DNA of 64,000 nt, taken from contig NZ_JAPEMM010000001.1 of the NCBI RefSeq assembly GCF_026342735.1, positions 4,030,001-4,094,000 on the forward strand, in the 5' to 3' direction. The stretch is from Streptomyces sp. NBC_00193 (GTDB lineage Bacteria > Actinomycetota > Actinomycetes > Streptomycetales > Streptomycetaceae). The notes beneath the pieces are model-generated. The model was given only the letters and a program-made list of their open reading frames with translations. It had not been told where the DNA came from and did no database searches. Numbering within the stretch: the first letter of the stretch is position 1; every line of letters begins with the position of its first letter. Made by a program: the position numbers and the translations under genes. Below are positions 1 through 8,114 of the stretch, piece by piece.

Positions 1-2
1 AG

Positions 3-317
3 GTGATCGACTCCCGCTCGTGGGACCGGCTCGGCGAGGTCTTCGCGCCGGACGCCGTGTACGAACGGCCGGGCTATCCGGCACTGGAGGGTCTCGACCG
101 GATCCGCCGGTTCTACGAGCACGAACGGATCATCACCTCGGGTGCCCACGAGGTGAGCCAGGTGACCGGAGGCCTCGCCGCGGCGGCCTGCTGGGGGCGG
201 TTCCAGGGCGCCGGCAAGGACGGCACGGTCCTGGACGAGGCCTTCGCCGACACCTACCTCGTCCGCGACGGCAGGATCGAGCGCCGCAAGACCTTCTTCT
301 TCCGCCCGGCGATCTGA
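3..317 (+). CDS. SnoaL-like / NTF2-fold domain protein (probably 5'-truncated by window edge)
   Basis: The 104 visible residues look like the middle and end of a SnoaL-like (NTF2 superfamily) alpha+beta barrel. The opening pattern, a short polar stretch then 'W..L...FAPDAVYE', is typical of the first helix-to-strand turn in this family, and 'DTYLVRDGRIERRKTFF' matches the final strands. Such proteins are small cyclases, isomerases or ligand-binding proteins, so no substrate can be assigned. Family members normally have about 10-20 residues before this point and the frame is open to the window edge, so the real start is probably upstream. A perfect hairpin 16 bp downstream separates it from the convergent DUF937 gene. 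Confidence 0.6.
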   Translation: MIDSRSWDRLGEVFAPDAVYERPGYPALEGLDRIRRFYEHERIITSGAHEVSQVTGGLAAAACWGRFQGAGKDGTVLDEAFADTYLVRDGRIERRKTFFFRPAI

Positions 318-332
318 CGGCCGACCCGACCA

Positions 333-364
333 GGGTCCGGACCGCCGGAGGGCGGTCCGGACCC
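333..364. terminator. Bidirectional hairpin terminator
   Basis: Perfect 14-bp inverted repeat (333-346 with 351-364) and a 4-nt GGAG loop. It sits between two convergent genes that end at 317 and 401. There is no U-tract, which is common for Streptomyces terminators. Confidence 0.75.
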
Positions 365-400
365 GGCACGGGGCCGTTTCGTCCGAACGGGTGAAACGAG

Positions 401-979
401 CTACTTCTTGCCGCCGCCGAGGATCTGGCCGAGCAGGTCGCCGAGGCCGCCGCCGGCCCCCGGGGCCGCGCCCGCCGCTCCCGGTACCGCTCCCGGCGAC
501 GGGATCGGGGACTCGGCGCCCGCCGCCGACGGCGCCCCGGCGCCCGCGCCCCCGGCCTTCCCGGCCGCACGCTTGGCGAAGACCGCCAGCAGGACCGGGA
601 TCAGCATCTCGATGACCCGGGCGACGGTCGGCGCGGGGATGCCGGTCTTCTTGGAGACCGCGTTGGCCACGGGCTTGCTCACCTTGGCGAGCACCCCGGC
701 CATCATCCCGCCGCTGAGCAGGCCGCCCAGGCCGCCGCCGAGGGTGGCCACGCCTTCCAGCGGGGCCTGGGTGACCTCGGCGAAGGCCTGGCGGACTTCG
801 TTGCCGTCGTCGTCATCGGCGTCGGCCTTCTGCTGGAGGTCGCCGGTCATCGCCCCGACCGTGGCCGCGACGGTGTCCCGGGCGCCGTTCGTGTCGGTGC
901 CGAGGAGGCCCGCGATCTCGGTCAGCTTGTCGTCGCCGAGTTCGGTCAGCACGTCGTCCTGGAAGGAAGATTCGCTCAT
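401..979 (-). CDS. DUF937 domain-containing protein (YidB-like)
   Basis: This 192-residue protein has the DUF937 layout. An acidic N-terminal helix region ('LGDDKLTEIAGLLGTD') is followed by 'AATVGAMTGDLQ', a glycine-rich segment ('LGGGLGGLLSGG') and a helix ending in 'IPVLLAVFAKRAAG'. The last 50 residues are Ala/Gly/Pro-rich and close with 'LGDLLGQILGGGKK', also typical of the family. The molecular function is unknown. The ATG at 979 was chosen because it begins the conserved 'MSESSFQDDVL'; the frame stays open upstream but that part is low-complexity. It stands alone, divergent from the RecD2 gene and convergent with the SnoaL-like gene. Confidence 0.8.
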   Translation of the reverse strand: MSESSFQDDVLTELGDDKLTEIAGLLGTDTNGARDTVAATVGAMTGDLQQKADADDDDGNEVRQAFAEVTQAPLEGVATLGGGLGGLLSGGMMAGVLAKVSKPVANAVSKKTGIPAPTVARVIEMLIPVLLAVFAKRAAGKAGGAGAGAPSAAGAESPIPSPGAVPGAAGAAPGAGGGLGDLLGQILGGGKK

Positions 980-1290
980 GCCTGAAACGCTACTTCTGTG
1001 GTGATTCAGCGGCACCTCGGATGGCCCCGGAACCGCCCTTGGGTAATGGAAAGGTAAAGTTCCGGATCCGCGTGCAACCACGGACGGGGGTCGAGGGTCG
1101 TACGTTGCGTCGGAAACTTCCGGGGGGGATCCGGGGGGATCGGGAAGTCCGACGAGGGAGGGGTAACCGTGAGGGGGTCCGGCCGAAAGGCAGGACCCCC
1201 TTTTGGTTGGCCTCTGGTTGGCCTTCGGCCGTCCACCGCGATTTCCACAGGCCCGGCGGAACTGTCGCACCCGGGCTGTAGCTTCGGGCC
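980..1290. other. Divergent intergenic region with hairpins
   Basis: These 311 bp lie between two divergent genes. They hold a small dyad around 1111-1122 (CGGAA-AC-TTCCG), a plus-oriented terminator-like hairpin at 1173-1204, and a direct repeat of TGGTTGGCCT near 1203-1223. No convincing protein gene is present. Promoters for both neighbours should lie here, but no clear -35/-10 pair was identified. Confidence 0.5.
1173..1204 (+). terminator. Rho-independent-like terminator inside a divergent promoter region
   Basis: An 8-bp stem (GGGGGTCC 1173-1180 with GGACCCCC 1193-1200) carries an inner GCC-GAAA-GGC element. TTTT follows at 1201-1204, so it is oriented for plus-strand RNA. Because the flanking genes diverge, the only plausible transcript it could end is a short RNA or a leader of the helicase gene. 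Confidence 0.6.
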
Positions 1291-3537
1291 ATGACGACGA
1301 ACGCGGCCATGGCACCGGCGGTGGTCGAGGGGGTGCTGGAGCGCATCACCTACGCCAATGAGGAGAGCGGGTACACGGTCGCCCGGGTGGACACCGGCCG
1401 TGGCGCCGGCGACCTGCTCACGGTCGTCGGATCCCTCCTCGGGGCCCAGCCGGGTGAATCGCTGCGCATGGAGGGCCGCTGGGGCTCGCACGCCCAGTAC
1501 GGCAGGCAGTTCACCGTGGAGAACTACACGACGCTGCTGCCCGCGACCATCCAGGGGATCCGCCGCTACCTCGGCTCCGGCCTGATCAAGGGCATCGGCC
1601 CGAAGATCGCCGACCGGATCGTGGAGCACTTCGGCCTCGACACCCTCGACGTCATCGAGGAGCAGCCGAAGCGGCTGATCGAAGTGCCCGGCCTCGGCCC
1701 CAAGCGGACCAAGCTCATCGGCGCCGCCTGGGAGGAACAGAAGGCCATCAAGGAGGTCATGGTCTTCCTCCAGGGAGTCGGCGTCTCCACCTCCATCGCG
1801 GTGCGCATCTACAAGAAGTACGCCGACGCCTCCATCTCCGTGGTGAAGAACCAGCCGTACCGGCTCGCCGCCGACGTCTGGGGCATCGGCTTCCTCACCG
1901 CCGACCGCATCGCGCAGGCCGTCGGGATCCCGCACGACAGCCCGGAGCGGGTCAAGGCGGGCCTCCAGTACGCCCTGTCCCAGTCCGCCGACCAGGGGCA
2001 CTGCTTCCTGCCCGAGGACCGGCTCATCGCCGACGGGGTCAAGCTGCTCCAGGTGGACACCGGGCTGGTCATCGACTGCCTGGCCGAGCTCGCCGCCGAT
2101 CCGGAAGGGGTCGTACGGGAATCCGTGCCGGACCCGCAGGGCGGCCCGGACCCCCTCACCGCCGTGTACCTGGTGCCGTTCCACCGCGCCGAGCTGTCCC
2201 TGGCCGGTCAGGTGCGCCGCCTCCTGAACGCCGACGAGGACCGGCTGCCCGCCTTCCGGGACGTGGACTGGGACAAGGCCCTGGGCTGGCTCGCCGGCCG
2301 GACCGGAGCCACGCTGGCCCCCGCGCAGCGGGACGCGGTCCGGCTCGCCCTCACCCGCCGGGTCGCGGTCCTCACCGGCGGGCCGGGCTGCGGGAAGTCC
2401 TTCACCGTGCGCTCGATCGTGGAGCTCGCCCGGGCCAAGAAGGCCAAGGTCGTCCTCGCCGCCCCCACGGGCCGGGCGGCGAAGCGGCTGGCCGAGCTCA
2501 CCGGGGCCGAGGCCTCCACCGTGCACCGGCTCCTGGAACTGAAACCGGGCGGGGACGCGGCGTACGACCGGGAGCGGCCGCTCGATGCGGACCTGGTCGT
2601 CGTGGACGAGGCCTCGATGCTCGACCTGCTGCTGGCGAACAAGCTGGTCAAGGCCGTGGCACCGGGTGCCCACCTGCTGCTGGTGGGGGACGTGGACCAG
2701 CTGCCCTCCGTCGGGGCGGGGGAGGTGCTGCGCGATCTGCTCGCCGAGGGCGGGCCGGTCCCGGCCGTCCGGCTGACCACCATCTTCCGGCAGGCCCAGC
2801 AGTCCGGGGTGGTCACCAACGCCCACCGGATCAACACCGGCCTGCCGCCGATCACCGACGGGCTGCCCGACTTCTTCCTCTTCCCCGAGGAGGACACCGA
2901 GGAGGCCGGAAAGCTCGCCGTCGACGTCGCCGCCCGTCGCATTCCGGCCAGATTCGGTCTCGACCCGAGGCGGGACATCCAGGTCCTGGCCCCCATGCAC
3001 CGCGGTCCGGCCGGCGCCGGAAACCTCAACGCGCTGCTCCAGCAGGCCATCACGCCGGCCCGGCCGAATCTGCCCGAGAAGCGGTTCGGCGGCCGCGTCT
3101 TCCGCGTCGGCGACAAGGTCACGCAGATCCGCAACAACTACGACAAGGGCGCCAACGGGGTCTTCAACGGCACGGTCGGCGTGGTCACCGGCCTTGACCT
3201 GGAGGAACAGCGGCTGACGGTGCGCACGGACGAAGACGAGGAAGTGGCCTACGAGTTCGCGGAGCTCGACGAGCTGGCCCACGCGTACGCCGTCACCATC
3301 CACCGCTCCCAGGGGAGCGAATATCCGGCCGTCGTGATCCCGGTCACCACCGGTGCTTGGATGATGCTCCAACGGAACCTGCTGTATACGGCCGTCACCC
3401 GGGCGAAGAAATTGGTCGTCCTGGTCGGGTCCCGCAAAGCCCTCGCTCAGGCGGTGCGTACCGTTTCCGCAGGCAGGAGGTACACGGCCGTCGCGCCCAG
3501 GCTGTCCGGCCGCATACCGGTGGGAAACATCACCTAG
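1291..3537 (+). CDS. recD2: ATP-dependent RecD2-type DNA helicase (SF1B)
   Basis: This 748-residue protein is a 5'-3' DNA helicase of the RecD2 type, the form found outside RecBCD and linked to DNA repair. An N-terminal OB-like region is followed by a helix-hairpin-helix segment ('VPGLGPKRTKLIGAAW') and a 'GIGFLTADRIA' segment. The helicase core has Walker A 'LTGGPGCGKS' at residues 361-370, Walker B 'VVVDEASMLD', 'LVGDVDQLPSVGAGEVL', and the C-terminal 'VTIHRSQGSEYPAVV' motif. Its length matches RecD2 proteins, which are longer than the RecD subunit of RecBCD. The ATG at 1291 gives 'MTTNAAMAPAVVEGVLERITYANEESGYTVA', whose second half is the conserved family start. It is probably monocistronic. 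A 12-bp palindrome (ATGATCGATCAT) lies directly after the stop. Confidence 0.93.
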   Translation: MTTNAAMAPAVVEGVLERITYANEESGYTVARVDTGRGAGDLLTVVGSLLGAQPGESLRMEGRWGSHAQYGRQFTVENYTTLLPATIQGIRRYLGSGLIKGIGPKIADRIVEHFGLDTLDVIEEQPKRLIEVPGLGPKRTKLIGAAWEEQKAIKEVMVFLQGVGVSTSIAVRIYKKYADASISVVKNQPYRLAADVWGIGFLTADRIAQAVGIPHDSPERVKAGLQYALSQSADQGHCFLPEDRLIADGVKLLQVDTGLVIDCLAELAADPEGVVRESVPDPQGGPDPLTAVYLVPFHRAELSLAGQVRRLLNADEDRLPAFRDVDWDKALGWLAGRTGATLAPAQRDAVRLALTRRVAVLTGGPGCGKSFTVRSIVELARAKKAKVVLAAPTGRAAKRLAELTGAEASTVHRLLELKPGGDAAYDRERPLDADLVVVDEASMLDLLLANKLVKAVAPGAHLLLVGDVDQLPSVGAGEVLRDLLAEGGPVPAVRLTTIFRQAQQSGVVTNAHRINTGLPPITDGLPDFFLFPEEDTEEAGKLAVDVAARRIPARFGLDPRRDIQVLAPMHRGPAGAGNLNALLQQAITPARPNLPEKRFGGRVFRVGDKVTQIRNNYDKGANGVFNGTVGVVTGLDLEEQRLTVRTDEDEEVAYEFAELDELAHAYAVTIHRSQGSEYPAVVIPVTTGAWMMLQRNLLYTAVTRAKKLVVLVGSRKALAQAVRTVSAGRRYTAVAPRLSGRIPVGNIT

Positions 3538-3720
3538 ATGATCGATCATTTGGGGTTCCTACAACGGTTGCGGAGGGGGCAGGATGTGCACGCTGGCGGC
3601 ACTGAGTGCCGTCAAAAACACCAAAGCTCGACCCCGAGTGCACTCACCTGCGCCAAATGGGGGAAGGTAGAGGCAGTCAGGGCACCTCGAAGAAGAGGCA
3701 CTACGTCGGTGAGGGATGAC

Positions 3721-5010
3721 GTGAGCGACAACTCTGTAGTACTGCGGTACGCGGACGGTGAATACACCTACCCGGTGGTCGAGAGCACCGTCGGTGACCA
3801 GGGCTTCGACATCTCGAAGCTCAGGGCTCAGACCGGGCTGGTCACCCTGGACAGCGGCTACGGAAACACCGCCGCCTATAAGTCCGCCATTACTTACCTC
3901 GACGGTGAGCAGGGCATCCTGCGCTACCGCGGTTACCCGATCGAGCAGCTGGCGGAGCGCTCGACCTTCATCGAGGTCGCCTACCTGCTGATCAACGGGG
4001 AGCTGCCGACCGTCGACCAGCTCGCGTCGTTCCGCAACGAGATCACCCAGCACACGCTGCTGCACGAGGACGTCAAGCGTTTCTACGACGGCTTCCCGCG
4101 CGACGCGCACCCGATGGCGATGCTGTCCTCCGTGGTCAGCGCGCTGTCGACGTTCTACCAGGACAGCCACAACCCGTTCGACGAGAAGCAGCGCAACCTC
4201 TCGACGATCCGGCTGCTGGCCAAGCTCCCGACGATCGCGGCGTACGCGTACAAGAAGTCGGTCGGCCACCCGGTGGTCTACCCGCGCAACGACCTCGGCT
4301 ACGTCGAGAACTTCCTGCGCATGACCTTCTCCGTGCCGGCCCAGGAGTACGACCTGGACCCGGTCGTGGTCGCCGCGCTCGACAAGCTGCTGATCCTGCA
4401 CGCGGACCACGAGCAGAACTGTTCGACCTCCACCGTGCGTCTGGTCGGCTCCTCGCAGGCGAACATGTTCGCCTCGATCTCCGCCGGCATCTCGGCCCTG
4501 TGGGGCCCGCTGCACGGTGGCGCCAACCAGTCGGTTCTGGAGATGCTCGAGGGCATCAAGAACGACGGCGGCGACGTCGACGCCTTCATCCGCAAGGTGA
4601 AGAACAAGGAAGACGGCGTCCGCCTGATGGGCTTCGGGCACCGCGTCTACAAGAGCTTCGACCCCCGGGCGAAGATCATCAAGGCGGCGGCGCACGATGT
4701 CCTCTCGGCGCTCGGCAAGGACGACGAGCTCCTCGACATCGCCCTGAAGCTGGAAGAGCACGCGCTGGCCGACGAGTACTTCGTCGAGCGCAACCTCTAC
4801 CCGAACGTCGACTTCTACACCGGCCTGATCTACCGGGCCATGGGCTTCCCGACCGAGATGTTCACCGTGCTCTTCGCGATCGGCCGGCTGCCCGGCTGGA
4901 TCGCCCAGTGGCACGAGATGATCAAGGAGCCCGGCTCCCGCATCGGCCGCCCGCGCCAGATCTACACCGGCGAGGTCCTGCGCGACTTCGTTCCGGTCGA
5001 GTCCCGCTGA
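3721..5010 (+). CDS. gltA: Citrate synthase (type II, hexameric class)
   Basis: Condenses oxaloacetate and acetyl-CoA to citrate, the entry step of the TCA cycle, in the cytoplasm. The 429 residues include the N-terminal beta domain seen in bacterial type II enzymes ('YADGEYTYPVVESTVGDQGFD'), the catalytic histidine in 'LHADHEQNCSTSTVR', the second histidine with its arginine in 'MGFGHRVYKSFDPRAK', and the aspartate in 'NVDFYTG'. The frame is open to 3538. GTG 3721 is chosen because 'SDNSVVLRYADGEY' is the conserved Streptomyces beginning and GAGGG precedes it. GTG 3709, with AGAAGAGG upstream, is a possible alternative. A hairpin terminator follows. Confidence 0.95.
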   Translation: MSDNSVVLRYADGEYTYPVVESTVGDQGFDISKLRAQTGLVTLDSGYGNTAAYKSAITYLDGEQGILRYRGYPIEQLAERSTFIEVAYLLINGELPTVDQLASFRNEITQHTLLHEDVKRFYDGFPRDAHPMAMLSSVVSALSTFYQDSHNPFDEKQRNLSTIRLLAKLPTIAAYAYKKSVGHPVVYPRNDLGYVENFLRMTFSVPAQEYDLDPVVVAALDKLLILHADHEQNCSTSTVRLVGSSQANMFASISAGISALWGPLHGGANQSVLEMLEGIKNDGGDVDAFIRKVKNKEDGVRLMGFGHRVYKSFDPRAKIIKAAAHDVLSALGKDDELLDIALKLEEHALADEYFVERNLYPNVDFYTGLIYRAMGFPTEMFTVLFAIGRLPGWIAQWHEMIKEPGSRIGRPRQIYTGEVLRDFVPVESR

Positions 5011-5072
5011 CCCGAGGGTCGAGCCGCAGTAACCGCAGGACTCGCAGCACCAGTAGGACGCGCAGTACAGGA

Positions 5073-5121
5073 AAAGCGCCCCGCCATCGATCCCCCCACG
5101 GGTCGAAGGTCGGGGCGCTTT
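5073..5121 (+). terminator. Hairpin terminator after citrate synthase
   Basis: An 11-bp inverted repeat AAAGCGCCCCG (5073-5083) / CGGGGCGCTTT (5111-5121) with a 27-nt loop that can pair partly. A T-rich end follows. Otherwise 5011-5312 shows no gene, only a weak CGTCTC/GAGACG dyad near copA's end. Confidence 0.7.
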
Positions 5122-5312
5122 CCTTACCCCGGAACGGATTCCCCCCACGGGACCCGGACCGGGTGTCTGTGTGCCGACGAAACGTGTAGTCGTCCCAACA
5201 CGTTTTCGGCATCGCCCCATTAGACCCACGGGCCTGCCCGAAGGTTACGTCGGGGCCCCTGTGATCTGCGTCTCGTGTGAAGGTGGTGTGCGTGAGACGT
5301 GAAGGGTGATCA

Positions 5313-7598
5313 CTAGCGGAAGGACCGCAGCCGCAGGCTGTTGGTGACCACGAAGACCGAGGAGAAGGCCATCGCGGCCCCCGCGATCATCGGGTTGAGC
5401 AGTCCGGCGGCGGCCAGCGGCAGCGCCGCGACGTTGTAGCCGAAGGCCCAGAAGAGGTTGCCCTTGATGGTGGCCAGGGTCCGGCGCGAGAGCCGGATCG
5501 CGTCGGCCGCGACCCGCAAGTCGCCCCGTACGAGGGTCAGGTCGCTCGCCTCGATCGCCGCGTCGGTGCCGGTGCCCATGGCCAGGCCCAGGTCGGCCTG
5601 GGCCAGCGCGGCGGCGTCGTTGACCCCGTCGCCGACCATGGCGACCGTACGGCCCTCGGCCTGCAGCCGGCGCACGACGTCCACCTTGTCCTGCGGGAGG
5701 ACCTCGGCGATGACCTCGTCGATGCCCACCGCGCGGGCCACGGTCTGCGCCACGGCCTGGTTGTCGCCCGTCAGCAGGACCGGGGTCAGCCCCAGCGCCC
5801 GCAGCCGGGTCACGGCCTCGGCGCTGGTGTCCTTGACCGCGTCGGCCACGGTCAGCACGCCCCGGGCCTCTCCGTCCCAGGCGACCAGCACGGCGGTGGA
5901 ACCCTCGGCCTCGGCGGCGGCCTTGACCTCGGCGAGGGCGGCGGGCAGCGCGATCGACCAGTCGGCGAGCAGCTTCTCGCGTCCCACCAGGACGGCGTGT
6001 CCGTCGACCACGCCCTGGACGCCGAGGCCGCCGTGGTTCTCGAAGCCCTCGGGAACCGACAGCCCGCCGGGGAGTTCCGCGGCGCCCGCCGCGATGGCCC
6101 GGGCGATCGGGTGCTCGGAGGCGTGCTCCAGGGACCCGGCCAGGCGCAGCAGTTCGGCGGCGTCCACGCCCTCGGCGGGGTGGGTGCCGGCCAGGGTCAT
6201 CCGGCCGGTGGTCACGGTGCCGGTCTTGTCGAGGACGACGGTGTCCACGCGGCGGGTGGACTCCAGTACCTCGGGGCCCTTGATCAGGATGCCGAGCTGC
6301 GCGCCCCGGCCGGTGCCGACCATCAGCGCGGTCGGAGTGGCCAGGCCCAGGGCGCACGGGCAGGCGATGATCAGCACGGCCACGGCGGCGGTGAAGGCGG
6401 CCGTCGGGTTGTCGGTGATCAGCAGCCAGGTGACCCAGGTGCCCAGGGCCAGGACGAGCACGACCGGGACGAAGACCCCGGAGATCCGGTCGGCGAGGCG
6501 CTGCACCTCGGCCTTGCCGTTCTGCGCGTCCTCGACCAGCTTGGCCATCCGGGCGAGCTGGGTGTCCGAGCCGACGCGGGTGGCCTCGACGACGAGCCGG
6601 CCGGAGGTGTTGACGGTGGCTCCGGTGACGGTGTCGCCCACGGTGACCTCGACCGGGACGGATTCACCGGTCAGCATGGCGGCGTCCACGGCGGAGCTGC
6701 CCTCGACGACGGTGCCGTCGGTGGCGATCTTCTCGCCGGGCCGGACGAGGAACCGGTCGCCCACCGCGAGCGCGCTCACGGGGATGCGCACCTCGGTCCC
6801 GCCGCGCAGGACCGCCACGTCCTTGGCGCCGAGCCGCATCAGGGCCTTGAGGGCCGCTCCGGCCTTCCGCTTCGAGCGGGCCTCCAGGTACCGGCCGAGC
6901 AGGATGAAGCTGACGACTCCCGCCGCCACCTCCAGGTAGATCGCCGAGGAGCCGTCCGTGCGGGAGATGGTGAGGTCGAAGCCGTGCCGCATGCCGGGCA
7001 TTCCGGCGTGGCCGAAGAACAGGGCCCACAGCGACCAGAGGAAGGCCGCCCCGGTGCCGACCGAGACCAGGGTGTCCATGGTGGCGGCGCCGTGCCGGGC
7101 GTTGGTCCAGGCGGCCTTGTGGAAGGGGAGCGCGCCCCAGACGACGACGGGGGCGGCCAGGGTCAGCGAGAGCCACTGCCAGTTGTCGAACTGGAGGGCC
7201 GGGATCATCGCGAGCAGGACCACGGGCAGCGAGAGCACCACGGAGACCAGCAGGCGCTGGCGCAGCGCGGCCAGTTCGGGGTCGCGGGCCTCGTCGGGGG
7301 CCTGCGCCTCCTCGACCTGCGCGGGCACCGGCGGCGGGGGCTCCTCGGCGGTGTAGCCGGTCTTGACGACCGTCGCGATGAGGTCGGCGACCTGCACGTC
7401 GGCGCCGTAGGAGACCTTGGCCTTCTCGGTGGCGTAGTTCACCGACGCGGTGACCCCGTCCATCCGGTTCAGCTTCTTCTCGATGCGGGCCGCGCAGGAG
7501 GCGCAGGTCATCCCGCCGATGGTCAGCTCGACCTCGGCGGTGGGCTCGGCGGCGCCGGCCGCCGCTATGGGTCCGTCGTGCACTGTGCTGCTGCTCAT
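5313..7598 (-). CDS. copA: Copper-translocating P1B-type ATPase CopA
   Basis: A 761-residue integral membrane pump that exports Cu(I) using ATP. The cytoplasmic N-terminus has one heavy-metal-associated domain with 'GGMTCASCAARIEKKL' near residue 30. After the first membrane helices come the actuator motif 'TGESVPVEV', the metal-binding membrane triad in 'IIACPCALGLATP', the phosphorylated aspartate in 'DKTGTVTTG', the nucleotide-binding histidine in 'HASEHPIARAI', and 'GDGVNDAAALAQADLG'. The CPC triad is typical of the Cu(I)/Ag(I) subgroup. It lies 114 bp downstream of copZ on the same strand. The space between them can fold into a large hairpin, and a CsoR-like operator lies upstream of copZ, so copper-induced co-transcription is likely. 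Confidence 0.95.
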   Translation of the reverse strand: MSSSTVHDGPIAAAGAAEPTAEVELTIGGMTCASCAARIEKKLNRMDGVTASVNYATEKAKVSYGADVQVADLIATVVKTGYTAEEPPPPVPAQVEEAQAPDEARDPELAALRQRLLVSVVLSLPVVLLAMIPALQFDNWQWLSLTLAAPVVVWGALPFHKAAWTNARHGAATMDTLVSVGTGAAFLWSLWALFFGHAGMPGMRHGFDLTISRTDGSSAIYLEVAAGVVSFILLGRYLEARSKRKAGAALKALMRLGAKDVAVLRGGTEVRIPVSALAVGDRFLVRPGEKIATDGTVVEGSSAVDAAMLTGESVPVEVTVGDTVTGATVNTSGRLVVEATRVGSDTQLARMAKLVEDAQNGKAEVQRLADRISGVFVPVVLVLALGTWVTWLLITDNPTAAFTAAVAVLIIACPCALGLATPTALMVGTGRGAQLGILIKGPEVLESTRRVDTVVLDKTGTVTTGRMTLAGTHPAEGVDAAELLRLAGSLEHASEHPIARAIAAGAAELPGGLSVPEGFENHGGLGVQGVVDGHAVLVGREKLLADWSIALPAALAEVKAAAEAEGSTAVLVAWDGEARGVLTVADAVKDTSAEAVTRLRALGLTPVLLTGDNQAVAQTVARAVGIDEVIAEVLPQDKVDVVRRLQAEGRTVAMVGDGVNDAAALAQADLGLAMGTGTDAAIEASDLTLVRGDLRVAADAIRLSRRTLATIKGNLFWAFGYNVAALPLAAAGLLNPMIAGAAMAFSSVFVVTNSLRLRSFR

Positions 7599-7619
7599 GA
7601 TCCGGGCTCCAGGGGGTGG

Positions 7620-7664
7620 GCCGGGCCGTACGGAACCAGTATGAGCTGGTCGGTACGGCCCGGC
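7620..7664 (-). repeat. Large inverted repeat between copZ and copA
   Basis: Perfect 12-bp arms GCCGGGCCGTAC (7620-7631) and GTACGGCCCGGC (7653-7664) enclose a nested ACCAG/CTGGT stem. In the copZ-copA mRNA this would form a long hairpin that could stop or process part of the message. Two imperfect 15-bp direct repeats containing CTGCCGAAG follow at about 7674-7704. Confidence 0.75.
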
Positions 7665-7712
7665 GGGGTGCTGCGGGTACTGCCGAAGCGGGTGCTGCCG
7701 AAGAGGAGGTGC

Positions 7713-7946
7713 TCAGGCCTGGCCGGCGAACTCGTAGCCGGCCTCGTCGACGGCGGCGCGTACGGCGGCCTCGTCGAGCGGGGCGGCCGAGACCACGGTG
7801 ACCTCGCCGGTCGCGGCGACGGCCTTGACCGAGCTGACGCCCGCCAGGGCGGTGAGCTCGGCGGTGACCGCGCCCTCGCAGTGCCCGCAGGTCATGCCGG
7901 TCACCCGGTAGACGGTGGTGGTCTGGGTGTCCGTGTCGGCGCTCAT
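7713..7946 (-). CDS. copZ: Copper chaperone CopZ (heavy-metal-associated domain protein)
   Basis: A 77-residue cytoplasmic protein made of one HMA domain. It has the metal-binding loop 'VTGMTCGHCEGAVTAEL' and the C-terminal 'VRAAVDEAGYEFAG' of the ferredoxin-like fold. It should bind Cu(I) through the two cysteines of CGHC and pass it to the HMA domain of CopA, encoded just downstream. ATG 7946 is chosen because GAAGAGGAGAACGAC precedes it and the domain starts soon after; the frame runs 23 codons further up without homology. A CsoR-like palindrome sits about 90 bp upstream, over the probable promoter. Confidence 0.93.
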   Translation of the reverse strand: MSADTDTQTTTVYRVTGMTCGHCEGAVTAELTALAGVSSVKAVAATGEVTVVSAAPLDEAAVRAAVDEAGYEFAGQA

Positions 7947-8036
7947 GTCGTTCTCCTCTTCAAGGGCGTGTCCGGGGGGCCGGAAGGGGCGGCGGATCGC
8001 TCGTAAGGAGTCCACCGTTCATCCCGACACTTCGAG

Positions 8037-8057
8037 ACTATACCCCTAGGGGGTATC
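8037..8057 (-). promoter_or_regulatory. CsoR-like operator overlapping the copZ promoter
   Basis: Near-palindrome ATACCCC-TA-GGGGGTAT at 8040-8056. A C-tract/G-tract dyad flanked by TA is the known form of copper-sensing CsoR sites in actinobacteria. On the minus strand TATAGT (8042-8037) is a plausible -10, so bound repressor would block copZA. No csoR gene lies in the window. Confidence 0.65.
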
Positions 8058-8114
8058 GACGCGAGCATTCGACGAGATCTTTTGCGGTGGACAATCCGCG
8101 TGAACCATATGTAA

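Noticed and set aside
1006..3549. An 847-codon open frame antisense to the RecD2 gene
   Set aside because: It is a mirror of high-GC codon bias. It has no recognisable domain and is rich in Gly, Asp, Arg and Val as expected for antisense frames.
3597..3611. Hairpin CGGCAC-TGA-GTGCCG as terminator of the RecD2 gene
   Set aside because: The stem is only 6 bp, has no U-tract, and lies within the probable leader of citrate synthase, so it is not called.
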